Below are positions 6,143 to 14,054 of a stretch of DNA of 23,870 nucleotides, piece after piece. The notes below the pieces were generated by a model. That model was not told where the DNA came from. It made no database searches and saw only the letters and a list, made by a program, of their open reading frames with translations. Position 1 is the first letter of the stretch, and every line of letters begins with the position of its first letter. The stretch comes from CAZLCK01 sp964558235 (GTDB taxonomy: Bacteria; Actinomycetota; Coriobacteriia; Coriobacteriales; CADBOM01), in NCBI GenBank assembly GCA_964558235.1, contig CAZLCK010000022.1, positions 1 to 23,870 of the forward strand. The letters run 5' to 3'. Both the position numbers and the translations under genes were made by a program.

Positions 6143-7321
6143 TTGACTAATTGGCTCATAAAACATTTCGTAAAAAATTACGAAGATACAAGCGATTCCA
6201 TTGTTCGAAATCGCTATGGTCAATTCGCTGGAATTGTTGGAATTATCTGCAATATCTTTTTATGTTTTAGCAAAGGTGCTATCGGTTTTTTGAGTGGATC
6301 AGTTTCCATAGTTGCAGATGCTGTTAACAACCTCTCAGATGCCTCCAGCAATGTGCTTAGCCTGCTTGGGTTTAAACTCGCCTCTCGCCCAGCCGACCCA
6401 GAACACCCCTATGGCCATGGTAGATATGAATATCTAGCGGGACTTATCGTTGCAATCGTTGTAGTAGTTATCGGGTTTGAGCTCATTGAATCCTCAATAG
6501 AAAAAATCATCAATCCAACTCAAACTACATTTAATCTCACAATTGTTTTGGTACTTCTCATCTCGATTTTGATCAAACTTTGGATGGCATTTTTTAACTC
6601 ATCTGTTGGCAAAAAAATCTCATCGGAGACACTTCGAGCTGCAGCGATAGACTCTAGAAACGATGTAATCTCAACCACAGCAGTTTTAATTTGTGCGATT
6701 ATCTCCTTCTATGCTGAATTCAACCTCGATGGCTGGGCAGGACTTGCAGTTGGAATCTTTGTAATATGGAGTGGGATTGGCCTTGTAAAAGATACAATCG
6801 ATCCATTGCTTGGACGTGCTCCAGATCCTGACCAAGTACAACACATCCATAACAAAATCATGTCATATCCAGGAGTTTTAGGAACTCATGATCTAATGGT
6901 TCACGACTATGGTCCTGGTGCGCAATTTGTTAGTGCACATGTTGAAATGTCTGCAGATGTTGAGCCAATGGAAAGCCATGATATTATCGACAATATTGAG
7001 CAGGATTTTAAATATGAGGATGGCCTGATCGTTACGCTTCATTACGATCCAATTGTGACAAACGACCCGGCTGTTAATGACTTAAGACACTGGGTCGAAG
7101 AGCAGGCCCGTTTGATCGATGAAAGTCTTTCAATTCATGACTTACGTACTGTCCTAGGCAAAAAACATACAAATATACTCTTCGATTGCTTAATTCCAGT
7201 AGGTTCGAAGATCGATGAGCACACCTTGATCGATCAGCTTACTGATTTAATACATGCAAAATACCCCGATGCACACTGCATTATCACAATCGATCACGGA
7301 TATGTAAGCTCTAAGCAGTAA
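6143..7321 (+). CDS. cation diffusion facilitator family exporter (possibly manganese)
   Basis: The protein has 392 residues from TTG 6143, with AGAGG placed correctly upstream. CDF proteins exchange cytosolic divalent metal for protons. The transmembrane core occupies about residues 28-215, followed by a cytosolic ferredoxin-like domain (about 220-300) with HDLMVHDYGPGAQFVSAHVE, and a second C-terminal extension of about 80 residues (LHDLRTVLG-like segment). The transport-site residues look like N62-x3-D66 in helix 2 (VNNLSD) and D170-x3-D174 in helix 5 (DSRND). Zinc CDFs usually have HxxxD in both; N/DxxxD plus DxxxD is the pattern of manganese exporters such as MntE. HPYGHGRYEY after helix 2 is the usual CDF signature. 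Metal choice is inference. Confidence 0.9.
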   Translation: MTNWLIKHFVKNYEDTSDSIVRNRYGQFAGIVGIICNIFLCFSKGAIGFLSGSVSIVADAVNNLSDASSNVLSLLGFKLASRPADPEHPYGHGRYEYLAGLIVAIVVVVIGFELIESSIEKIINPTQTTFNLTIVLVLLISILIKLWMAFFNSSVGKKISSETLRAAAIDSRNDVISTTAVLICAIISFYAEFNLDGWAGLAVGIFVIWSGIGLVKDTIDPLLGRAPDPDQVQHIHNKIMSYPGVLGTHDLMVHDYGPGAQFVSAHVEMSADVEPMESHDIIDNIEQDFKYEDGLIVTLHYDPIVTNDPAVNDLRHWVEEQARLIDESLSIHDLRTVLGKKHTNILFDCLIPVGSKIDEHTLIDQLTDLIHAKYPDAHCIITIDHGYVSSKQ

Positions 7322-7430
7322 GTTCTAGTCAGCGAGTCCTAAGCATTAAGCTCTAAACAAATGAATCCAAATGAGTCCGAAGTAGTAAGTTTGGTTTTAG
7401 CACCGGCCTCAAATGCAACTGCGATCATTT

Positions 7431-8630
7431 TCATCCTTTGATATCGCTAAACATCTTTTTAGAGAAAAACCAGATCACTATCGCAATTACAAACACAGCG
7501 CAGGCAACTAAGCATACGCCTGTCCATCCAAATGGTCGCCAAATTGATGAAGCGAGTGCAGAGCCAATCGCGCTAAAGATAAAGTTGCTAACCATATAGG
7601 CAGTATTAAGTCTGCTCCTAGCCTCGGGATTTAGTGTAAATAGCATGCTCTGATCTAGGATTGACATACCTTGAAAACCAATAGCCATAATTGCAGCAGC
7701 AACAACTATAAAAACAAGCGACGTCGCTGAAAAAACTGCAACAACCATTCCAATAAGAGCGACCAGGAGAAATATACCAAGAGCTGGCACGCCAACGCCC
7801 TTATCTTGTAACTTTCCAACACTCGCTGAAATGAGAGCACCAGTAAGAGCAGCTAAACTCACAAGACCAATTTGAAATGTATTGTAGCCATATGGTGTGC
7901 TGGAAAGTAGAAATGTAACTGAAGTCCAAAATAGATTAAAGACCAAAAACCCACAGCCTTGAATCAAAAGTATGCGACGCATCTGCGCTAAGCGTGCAAT
8001 ATTTAAAAACACAGAGGCTATAAGTTTGGGATATGAAAGCCCTGGTCTTGGCGCTTGACTTGGAATAACCTTAAAAATCACTACTGTCAGTGCCAAATTT
8101 AGAACAAGTGCCATTATATAGACTGTACGCCAGCTACCAAATTCTGCAATCGCACCGCTTATTATTCTCGCAAAAAGAATGCCTATGGTGATACCCGAAG
8201 TTACAATGCCTATCATCTTGCCGCGTTCAGAACTCTTTGCTAGATCGCCTACCATTGGCAAAAGAACTTGTCCTGCAACAGTTGAAAACCCAACAGCTGA
8301 AAATGCAAAGGCCAAAAAAAGCATCGTTGGAGCTAGAGCGGAGGCCAAAAGGCAGATCACATTTGCGAGCAAAACGATCACTAGCATTTTGCGTCGATTG
8401 ACCTTATCCCCTAGCGGCACAAGGCATAAAATTCCAACAGCATATCCAATCTGGGTAGCTGTTACTAAAAAGCCTGCGGTTGATGAATCGACTCCGAATT
8501 CAGTTGCAATTTGAGCTAGCAGAGGTTGCGCCCAATAGAGATTACTAACGGCAATTCCTGCAGCGATCGCAAATAAAACTGCCACACCTGTCGTAATTAC
8601 CAATCTGTTATGTTCGGGGGTTTCATTCAT
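7431..8630 (-). CDS. major facilitator superfamily exporter
   Basis: The protein has 399 residues with twelve predicted membrane helices, the standard MFS size. The loop between helices 2 and 3 holds motif A (LVPLGDKVNRRKMLV). Helix 5 holds a glycine-rich motif C-like stretch (GIVTSGITIGILFARIISG), typical of drug/H+ antiporters of the DHA1 type. The N-terminal NLYWAQPLLAQIATEFGVDS is shared with YgaY/YcxA-like exporters. The start ATG 8630 has GAGGTAG upstream. It is divergent from the CsoR-family gene and converges on the CDF gene with a 109-base gap lacking a clear terminator. The substrate is unknown; a toxic compound or metabolite is likely. Confidence 0.9.
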   Translation of the reverse strand: MNETPEHNRLVITTGVAVLFAIAAGIAVSNLYWAQPLLAQIATEFGVDSSTAGFLVTATQIGYAVGILCLVPLGDKVNRRKMLVIVLLANVICLLASALAPTMLFLAFAFSAVGFSTVAGQVLLPMVGDLAKSSERGKMIGIVTSGITIGILFARIISGAIAEFGSWRTVYIMALVLNLALTVVIFKVIPSQAPRPGLSYPKLIASVFLNIARLAQMRRILLIQGCGFLVFNLFWTSVTFLLSSTPYGYNTFQIGLVSLAALTGALISASVGKLQDKGVGVPALGIFLLVALIGMVVAVFSATSLVFIVVAAAIMAIGFQGMSILDQSMLFTLNPEARSRLNTAYMVSNFIFSAIGSALASSIWRPFGWTGVCLVACAVFVIAIVIWFFSKKMFSDIKG

Positions 8631-8673
8631 CTAACCACTACCTCATATTTTTGAATGTCGCCACAATTGAAAA

Positions 8674-8693
8674 GAGACCTCGTGAGACCTCGT
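8674..8693. repeat. 10-base tandem duplication upstream of the MFS gene
   Basis: GAGACCTCGT is present twice in tandem (8674-8683 and 8684-8693), in the 5' leader of the MFS gene on the minus strand. Confidence 0.8.
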
Positions 8694-8741
8694 GCAGTCT
8701 AGGAATCCCCAGCTTAGACATTCTTTGGATTAAAGACAGCA

Positions 8742-8788
8742 AGGACAAATAATATTTTTCTTGTTATGATATATGTCCATTTGGACAT
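8742..8788 (+). promoter_or_regulatory. promoter and palindromic site upstream of the CsoR-family gene
   Basis: AGGACA (8742-8747) and TATGAT (8765-8770) are 17 bases apart. The perfect palindrome ATGTCCATTTGGACAT (8773-8788) follows directly and would cover the transcription start. A related half, CATTTGGGCAT, lies about 10 bases further on. This site is unlike the CsoR box before the ATPase gene, so a different regulator may act here. Confidence 0.5.
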
Positions 8789-8854
8789 TTCAAAGGCATT
8801 TGGGCATATGTCTGAAATTGGTAGTGCTGGATAATTAAACAAGAGGTTGAGGCC

Positions 8855-9130
8855 ATGAGACAGTGCATGGATGCTGATAATCTACACAGAAGATTGAGCA
8901 AAATTATTGGGCAGGTTCAAGCGATAAATCGCATGGTTGATGAGGATGTCCCATGTGAAGATATACTTGCTCAAATAAACGCAGCTAAATCGGCTCTACA
9001 TAAATGTGGCCAGCTCGTATTGGAAGGCCATATTAAGCATTGTGTCCGCGACGGCCTTGAACATGGTGATGCCGACCAAACCATCGCCAACTTCACAAAG
9101 GCTGTAGAGCGATTCGCAAACATGAATTAA
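8855..9130 (+). CDS. csoR: CsoR/RcnR family metal-sensing repressor (DUF156)
   Basis: This 91-residue all-helical protein has the size of CsoR. The copper-ligand triad is present: Cys34 (DVPCED), His59 and Cys63 (EGHIKHC), with the 25- and 4-residue spacings of Mycobacterium tuberculosis CsoR (36/61/65). The N-terminal RRLSKIIGQVQAINRMV is the DNA-contacting family signature. It lacks the N-terminal His that RcnR-type nickel sensors use, so Cu(I) is the best guess. The ATG has a GAGG site. The next gene downstream, 269 bases away, is a P1B metal ATPase whose promoter bears a typical CsoR operator. That makes it a regulator-target pair with separate promoters. Apo-CsoR would repress, and metal would release it. 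Confidence 0.9.
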   Translation: MRQCMDADNLHRRLSKIIGQVQAINRMVDEDVPCEDILAQINAAKSALHKCGQLVLEGHIKHCVRDGLEHGDADQTIANFTKAVERFANMN

Positions 9131-9239
9131 AAACCCTCATAAGCTTATAGCCTTTTATTCATTTTTATCACTTTCGTTTTAAGCCCATTGCAGGTGACAA
9201 AAACTCACGACAAAACCCACGGCTTCAAATAAAGAACCC

Positions 9240-9255
9240 CACAACTTTGGTTGTG
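9240..9255. terminator. possible weak hairpin after csoR
   Basis: CACAAC-TTTG-GTTGTG forms a six-pair stem in the csoR-ATPase interval. No U-run follows on either strand, so a terminator role is doubtful. Confidence 0.25.
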
Positions 9256-9300
9256 CGAAACGCCCAGATCATTCCACTTATCGACAAAGCCACTCCTCTT

Positions 9301-9328
9301 AATTAAACACATGCTCATATGTTTAATT
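9301..9328. promoter_or_regulatory. 28-base AT-rich palindrome beside the metal ATPase promoter
   Basis: AATTAAACACATG and CATATGTTTAATT pair in 12 of 13 positions around CT. It ends six bases before the -35 of the ATPase promoter. It may be a second operator, an activator site, or a stem ending transcription from csoR. Confidence 0.55.
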
Positions 9329-9334
9329 TATTCA

Positions 9335-9363
9335 TTGACAACCTATACCCCTATGGGTATATT
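9335..9363 (+). promoter_or_regulatory. CsoR-box promoter of the metal ATPase
   Basis: TTGACA (9335-9340) and TATATT (9358-9363) are 17 bases apart. The palindrome TATACCCCTATGGGTATA (9344-9361) fills the spacer and overlaps the -10. It matches the G/C-tract design of known CsoR operators (TACCC...GGGTA). Binding would block polymerase until Cu(I) enters CsoR. Confidence 0.9.
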
Positions 9364-9399
9364 TCATTTCCATAAAAGTTTTTCGACTTAGGGGTACAG

Positions 9400-11262
9400 A
9401 TGGAAAAACTCGAAGAAATTCTCGAATGGGGCGGAACCAAACGCGATGTCGTCTTCCTAATAATCTCAGGCATAGCACTGCTTTGTAGCATATTCGGATG
9501 GCCGCAAGTGCCATTTAATCTTGCTTGGATTGCTATAGTGCTCTGTGGTCTACCGATTGTTATTGAAGCTATAATCGGACTCATCACTCGTTTTGACATC
9601 AAAGCGGACGTTTTGGTCTCTATCGCGCTTATCGCTTCGGTAGTGATCGGAGAAGTTTTTGCCGCTGGCGAGGTTGCATTCATCATGCAACTAGGGGCTC
9701 TTCTCGAAGATCTAACCGTTGCCCGTGCTAGAGCAGGGATCGAAAAATTAGTCCATCTCACTCCTAGAACTGCACGCATAATCGATGAGAATGGTGAGCG
9801 AATTGTAGATGCTGAAGAAGTACAGGTTGGCGACATCTTGAGAGTCAACCCCGGTGAAACTATACCGGTTGACGGAGTGGTAGTCTCTGGATCTACGATG
9901 GTGGGACAGGCAGCTATGACAGGTGAGTCGATGCCTGTGCACAAGGGGGTTGGAGACGATCTTCTCTCAGGAACTATCAACCAATATGGCGCATTCGATA
10001 TGAAAGCAACAAAGGTTGGCGAGGATAGCTCTATCCAAAGAATGATCAAGCTCGTACAATCTGCCGACGCTGGCAAAGCCAAGATCGTAGGAGTTGCCGA
10101 CAGGTGGGCCACGTGGATCGTTGTAGCTGCTCTAACTTCTGCAGCAATTACCTGGCTAGCTACTGGCGAGATCATCAGAGCGGTCACTATATTGGTCGTA
10201 TTCTGCCCATGCGCCTTAGTTCTAGCTACCCCTACCGCAATTATGGCAGCTATTGGCAACTCTACCAAACATGGATTTTTAGTAAGAGAGGGCGATGCTC
10301 TTGAAAGAGTCGCTCAGGTCTCAAAAATAGCATTCGACAAAACTGGGACGCTTACATATGGCAAGCCAGTAGTTGACCACGTTGAAAGTCTTGATACATC
10401 GCTTTCCCCAGATGATGTATTAACTCTAGCTGCTAGCGCAGAATCACGCTCTGAACACCCACTAGGTAAGGCAATCGTCGAAAGCGCGAACAAAACAGTC
10501 GAACTAGCAGAATCGTTTGAAATGATACCAGGAATGGGTGTAGTAGCTACATGCGGTAAACAAAAGATACTTGCAGGAAACACATCACTACTCAAATCGC
10601 ATGATGTTGTTGTCCCAGATGTAGCACACGAGATGGCAAGATCGGCCATGGAGACAGGATCGACCGTGGTATTGGTCGCCGTCGATGGAAAATTAGCAGG
10701 GCTATTGTCGCTATCCGATGAACTGCGCCCAAATGCCCCTGAAACAATATTGGGTATAAGAAAAGCAGGAGCCGAACCGATACTTCTAACAGGAGATAAT
10801 GAAAGAGCTGCTCTAACAATAGCATCAGCAATAGATATATCGGAGATAAGATCGAGCTGCCTTCCGGAAGATAAGATGACCTATATATCTGAGTCAGAAG
10901 CCGAAGGTAACAAGGTCTGTATGATTGGCGACGGTATCAACGATGCGCCAGCTCTTAAAACCGCCCATGTTGGAATCGCAATGGGAGCTATAGGAAGTGA
11001 TATCGCGGTAGATGCTGCAGACATAGTGTTGGTCGACGATGATATTACACAACTCCCCCATCTGCTAAGACTCTCTCGCAGGATGATGGTGACTATAAAA
11101 TACAACATGGCCTTCTCGCTTATCCTAAACTTCGTAGCGATTGTATTAGCGATAATCGGAATACTCAATCCAGTCCTTGGAGCACTTGTCCACAATGCTG
11201 GGTCGATATTCGTTATAGCAAACTCATCCTTGTTGTTGGGATGGCGCAGCAGAGCTTCTTGA
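9400..11262 (+). CDS. P1B-type heavy-metal-transporting ATPase, probably copper
   Basis: The protein has 620 residues. It pumps metal ions out of the cytosol using ATP. Visible motifs are TGES (174-177, actuator), CPC (269-271, membrane metal site), DKTGT (phosphorylated Asp313), SEHP (351-354), GDNE (465-468) and GDGINDAP (510-517). There is no N-terminal HMA or CxxC metal-binding domain; the protein begins almost directly with membrane helices, so it is short for CopA. Helix 8 reads HNAGSIFVIANSS rather than the copper MxxSS or zinc DxG pattern, so specificity by motif is unclear. The start has an AGGGG site. The upstream CsoR box is the main argument for copper. It converges with yqeK, leaving only 19 bases. 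Confidence 0.9.
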   Translation: MEKLEEILEWGGTKRDVVFLIISGIALLCSIFGWPQVPFNLAWIAIVLCGLPIVIEAIIGLITRFDIKADVLVSIALIASVVIGEVFAAGEVAFIMQLGALLEDLTVARARAGIEKLVHLTPRTARIIDENGERIVDAEEVQVGDILRVNPGETIPVDGVVVSGSTMVGQAAMTGESMPVHKGVGDDLLSGTINQYGAFDMKATKVGEDSSIQRMIKLVQSADAGKAKIVGVADRWATWIVVAALTSAAITWLATGEIIRAVTILVVFCPCALVLATPTAIMAAIGNSTKHGFLVREGDALERVAQVSKIAFDKTGTLTYGKPVVDHVESLDTSLSPDDVLTLAASAESRSEHPLGKAIVESANKTVELAESFEMIPGMGVVATCGKQKILAGNTSLLKSHDVVVPDVAHEMARSAMETGSTVVLVAVDGKLAGLLSLSDELRPNAPETILGIRKAGAEPILLTGDNERAALTIASAIDISEIRSSCLPEDKMTYISESEAEGNKVCMIGDGINDAPALKTAHVGIAMGAIGSDIAVDAADIVLVDDDITQLPHLLRLSRRMMVTIKYNMAFSLILNFVAIVLAIIGILNPVLGALVHNAGSIFVIANSSLLLGWRSRAS

Positions 11263-11273
11263 TGCTTCTTGAT
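11254..11273. repeat. 10-base tandem duplication over the ATPase stop codon
   Basis: GCTTCTTGAT occurs twice in tandem (11254-11263, 11264-11273), followed by a partial third copy. The TGA stop (11260-11262) lies inside the first unit. Confidence 0.75.
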
Positions 11274-11281
11274 GCTTCCCG

Positions 11282-11962
11282 CTACTTCGGGCGATGTCCA
11301 ACGTAGGCATTCCAAATGTTTGCCGACTCTGGATGTAAAAATCTCTCATGTTCAACTAAATGTTGGATAGTCGACTTAAAGCATACCGAAAACAGCTCTT
11401 TTAAAGTGCACTTTCCCACCATCTCACGCAAAGGCTCAAGTCTCTCAAACCCACGAGTTGGCTCAATCATGTCGGAGATATAGACAACCATATCAGCATC
11501 TTGCATATCTATTGCTCCAGATGTATGTCTAGCAACAGCCTGTAAAATCTCCGGCTCAATATCGGGAAATCTCTTTTTAATAGCAGCAGCGCCCGTAAGC
11601 GAGTGAATTAAAGGCTCCATATTCTCAAAGCCATCTGGAAGCTCTACGCCAAGTTCGTGCGCTCTTTCAAACATATCTTCACCGCGAAAACGCTTATCCC
11701 AATCGTGGATTAAGCCAGCACGTGTGCAAATCGAAACGTCCACCTTATAGAGCTTGGCAAGCCTCTTTGAGGTCTGGGCAACACTAACAGAATGTGCGAA
11801 GCGTCTTTCTGATAGACGATTTTTTAGCTCTTTTGCGGCCTCAAGCATAAAAGCGGCATCGCGCTCAGAAAGTCCTTCGGCTAAATCCTCAACTATGTTT
11901 TCAATGGGAATATCTGGAATATCGCTTGGAGAAAAAATTAGATTATCGTAATCCTTAAGCAT
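11282..11962 (-). CDS. yqeK: HD-domain diadenosine tetraphosphatase YqeK
   Basis: The protein has 226 residues. YqeK hydrolyses Ap4A symmetrically to two ADP. The HD-domain metal ligands are seen in order: RFAHSVSVAQTSKRLA (first His), AGLIHDWDK (HD pair), LIHSLTGAAAI, ARHTSGAIDM, and YISDMIEPTRG with the last Asp. An N-terminal extension of about 40 residues precedes the usual start of the family. It follows nadD and shares one base with it at 11962. The usual next gene, rsfS, is absent downstream; instead the convergent metal ATPase gene ends 19 bases away. The function is well supported by motifs and position. Confidence 0.92.
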   Translation of the reverse strand: MLKDYDNLIFSPSDIPDIPIENIVEDLAEGLSERDAAFMLEAAKELKNRLSERRFAHSVSVAQTSKRLAKLYKVDVSICTRAGLIHDWDKRFRGEDMFERAHELGVELPDGFENMEPLIHSLTGAAAIKKRFPDIEPEILQAVARHTSGAIDMQDADMVVYISDMIEPTRGFERLEPLREMVGKCTLKELFSVCFKSTIQHLVEHERFLHPESANIWNAYVGHRPK

Positions 11963-12756
11963 CAGCTATTGCTCCCATCTATTCCGCATGTAACATTTCC
12001 CTTAAAACCCGTTTCTTCTTGATGGCTTGGGCTGTTGCTTCCATCTATTCCACATGCAACACTTCCAGAAAATCCCCCTGCACTATTAGCCACGGCTTCA
12101 TCATCAAGATAGAGTCTATGAGTGCGAATATAATCAGCTACAGAAACAGGAGTTAGATACGTGATCGACTTTCCGCAAACAATCCTCTCACGCAAATCTG
12201 TGGACGAAATTGCCAGACCTGGTACTTCAAAAAACGACACCTTATCGGCAAAACCAAAACTATTTGCAACATACTCCCTAAGCTCGCTATAGTCGTATCC
12301 CGGTCTAGTAGCAGCTACAAAATGCGCAAGTTGAACAATTTGATCGGGATTTTTCCATTTGAGAAGATTTGTGATCGCATCCGCTCCTGTAATAAAGAAT
12401 AGTTCAATATGCTCAGGTAGCTTTTTTTTGAAATATAGCAGGGTATCGTAGGTGTAGGTAACACCTTCGCGCTCAACCTCGACGCGACTGACATCAAAAT
12501 GAGGATTTTTACGCGTAGCGATTACAGCCATATTGAAGCGATCTTCAGCCGGGGTTACGCGATGCTCAGCTTTAAATGCAGGATTACCCGTGGGCATAAA
12601 CACAACATAATCTAGAGCAAATTGCTCACGAGCCTGCTCTGCACAGATCAAATGTCCAAAATGGATCGGATCAAATGTGCCACCCATAATCCCGATTCGA
12701 AAAGCCTTATCGGGATTATCTGCAATAGCTGTATCTACACGATCCGAGATGATCAT
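11962..12756 (-). CDS. nadD: nicotinate-nucleotide adenylyltransferase with duplicated C-terminal tail
   Basis: The protein has 264 residues. NadD joins nicotinate mononucleotide and ATP to make deamido-NAD. The nucleotide-binding signature GGTFDPIHFGH spans residues 25-35, and ISSTDLRERI (183-192) is the C-terminal signature. The core ends near residue 217 with YIRTHRLYLDDE, where most NadD proteins stop. Beyond it is a glycine/serine-rich tail of about 45 residues holding two near-copies of one unit, GSVACGIDGSNS and GNVTCGIDGSNS. The first 18 residues also precede the usual start. The ATG overlaps the proA stop (ATGA, 12756-12753), giving translational coupling. The NadD assignment is firm; the tail's role is unknown. 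Confidence 0.95.
   Translation of the reverse strand: MIISDRVDTAIADNPDKAFRIGIMGGTFDPIHFGHLICAEQAREQFALDYVVFMPTGNPAFKAEHRVTPAEDRFNMAVIATRKNPHFDVSRVEVEREGVTYTYDTLLYFKKKLPEHIELFFITGADAITNLLKWKNPDQIVQLAHFVAATRPGYDYSELREYVANSFGFADKVSFFEVPGLAISSTDLRERIVCGKSITYLTPVSVADYIRTHRLYLDDEAVANSAGGFSGSVACGIDGSNSPSHQEETGFKGNVTCGIDGSNS
11969..12066. repeat. 32-base repeat within the nadD 3' end
   Basis: Bases 11969-12000 and 12035-12066 agree at 28 of 32 positions, with starts 66 bases apart and in the same orientation and reading frame. The shared core CCATCTATTCC encodes part of GIDGS on the minus strand. Confidence 0.85.
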
Positions 12757-14030
12757 CGGATTTGGCCACTTCCTAACAGGACATATTTTGAAGTTGTCAT
12801 AGCACTTAGCCCCATTGGGCCTCTGGCATGAAGCTTTTGCGTGGAGATTCCGATCTCTGCACCGAGACCAAACATACCGCCGTCGGTAAATCTTGTAGAA
12901 GCGTTCACATAAACAGCCGCAGCATCCACCTCATTTGTAAAGCGCATTGCAGGCTCATATTCAGAGGTAATAATTGCCTCGGAATGTTTTGTTCCATAGC
13001 GATTAATATGCGAAATCGCTTCATCAACACCACTAACACACTTAATCGAGAGGTCTAAAGAGAGATACTCCGTAGCCCAATCTTCCTCAGTAGCCTCCAC
13101 AATCATGCTTGAGTCGACTCCTAGGTCATGAGCGACCTGTTGGGTAGTCTTATCGCCATGAATTGTTACGCCATTTTCAACAAGATCTGAAATGATTGGC
13201 TTTAGTGCCTCTTCAGCAATCGATGAATCTATCAGGATAGACTCGCAAGCATTGCAAACTCCAGGGCGCTGGCATTTGGCATTGATAATAATTTTTCTTG
13301 CCATATCGATGTCGGCCGACTTCTCAATATAGACATGACAATTACCCGTGCCGGTCTCGATTACTGGAACTTTGGAGTTGTTAACGCAATTTTGAATTAA
13401 CGAATGACCACCACGTGGAATCAAAACATCGATAAGGTTATGTAAAGACATAAGCTCGGTTGTGGCAGCTCTGTCTGTTGTAGAGATTGATTGGATGGAA
13501 TTTTGTGGCAAGCCCGCACTCTTTGCAGCTTCAGCAAGAATCTTTGTCATAGCAAGATTTGTATCGATTGCAGCAGATCCGCCGCGCAAAATACAGGCAT
13601 TCGCAGTCTTAATACAAAGTCCGGCAGCATCGGCAGTGACATTTGGGCGCGCTTCGTAGATCATCGCAACAACGCCAAGAGGTACTCTAACGCGACTCAA
13701 CTGAATTCCGCTAGCCAAAACGCGTCCCTCGATGACCTCTCCTATAGGATCGCTCTCAGCAATAAGCTCGCGCAACGCTGAGGCTATATCCTCTATTCTC
13801 TCCTTGGTCAAAAGCAGACGGTCTTGCAAAGATGGACTCATCCCATCGGCCTGAGCACGCTTCATATCTCTTTCATTCGCCGCAACAATATCATCGGCAT
13901 GCTCCACCAAAGCTCTAGCCATAGCTTCAAGTGCACCATTTCTTATCGAAGAGTCCAACTTAGCTAGCTTTTCAGAAGCCTCTTTGGCCTTCAATGCAAT
14001 CTCTAGAACCTCAGATCTGTTATCTGCCAT
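12753..14030 (-). CDS. proA: glutamate-5-semialdehyde dehydrogenase (gamma-glutamyl phosphate reductase)
   Basis: The protein has 425 residues, the full family length. It reduces gamma-glutamyl phosphate to glutamate semialdehyde with NADPH, the second step of proline synthesis. The catalytic cysteine is Cys259 in CQRPGVCNACESILID. The segments PLGVVAMIYEARPNVTADA, LRGGSAA, LIPRGGHSLI and ETGTGNCHVY are strongly conserved family blocks. The start ATG 14030 has GGAG six bases upstream. It follows proB by 24 bases and overlaps nadD by four, so the block proB-proA-nadD-yqeK is one transcript. Confidence 0.97.
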   Translation of the reverse strand: MADNRSEVLEIALKAKEASEKLAKLDSSIRNGALEAMARALVEHADDIVAANERDMKRAQADGMSPSLQDRLLLTKERIEDIASALRELIAESDPIGEVIEGRVLASGIQLSRVRVPLGVVAMIYEARPNVTADAAGLCIKTANACILRGGSAAIDTNLAMTKILAEAAKSAGLPQNSIQSISTTDRAATTELMSLHNLIDVLIPRGGHSLIQNCVNNSKVPVIETGTGNCHVYIEKSADIDMARKIIINAKCQRPGVCNACESILIDSSIAEEALKPIISDLVENGVTIHGDKTTQQVAHDLGVDSSMIVEATEEDWATEYLSLDLSIKCVSGVDEAISHINRYGTKHSEAIITSEYEPAMRFTNEVDAAAVYVNASTRFTDGGMFGLGAEIGISTQKLHARGPMGLSAMTTSKYVLLGSGQIR

Positions 14031-14054
14031 CTTTGTCTCCTTATAAACACCAAA

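Noticed and set aside
9351..10268. A 305-residue open frame on the minus strand opposite the metal ATPase gene
   Set aside because: It is antisense to a gene with all P-type ATPase motifs, has a biased Ser/Thr/Ile/Ala composition and no recognisable domain, and lacks a ribosome site. It is a shadow frame.
11278..11291. CCCG...CGGG hairpin as a bidirectional terminator between the ATPase gene and yqeK
   Set aside because: The stem is only four pairs and no T-run follows on either strand.
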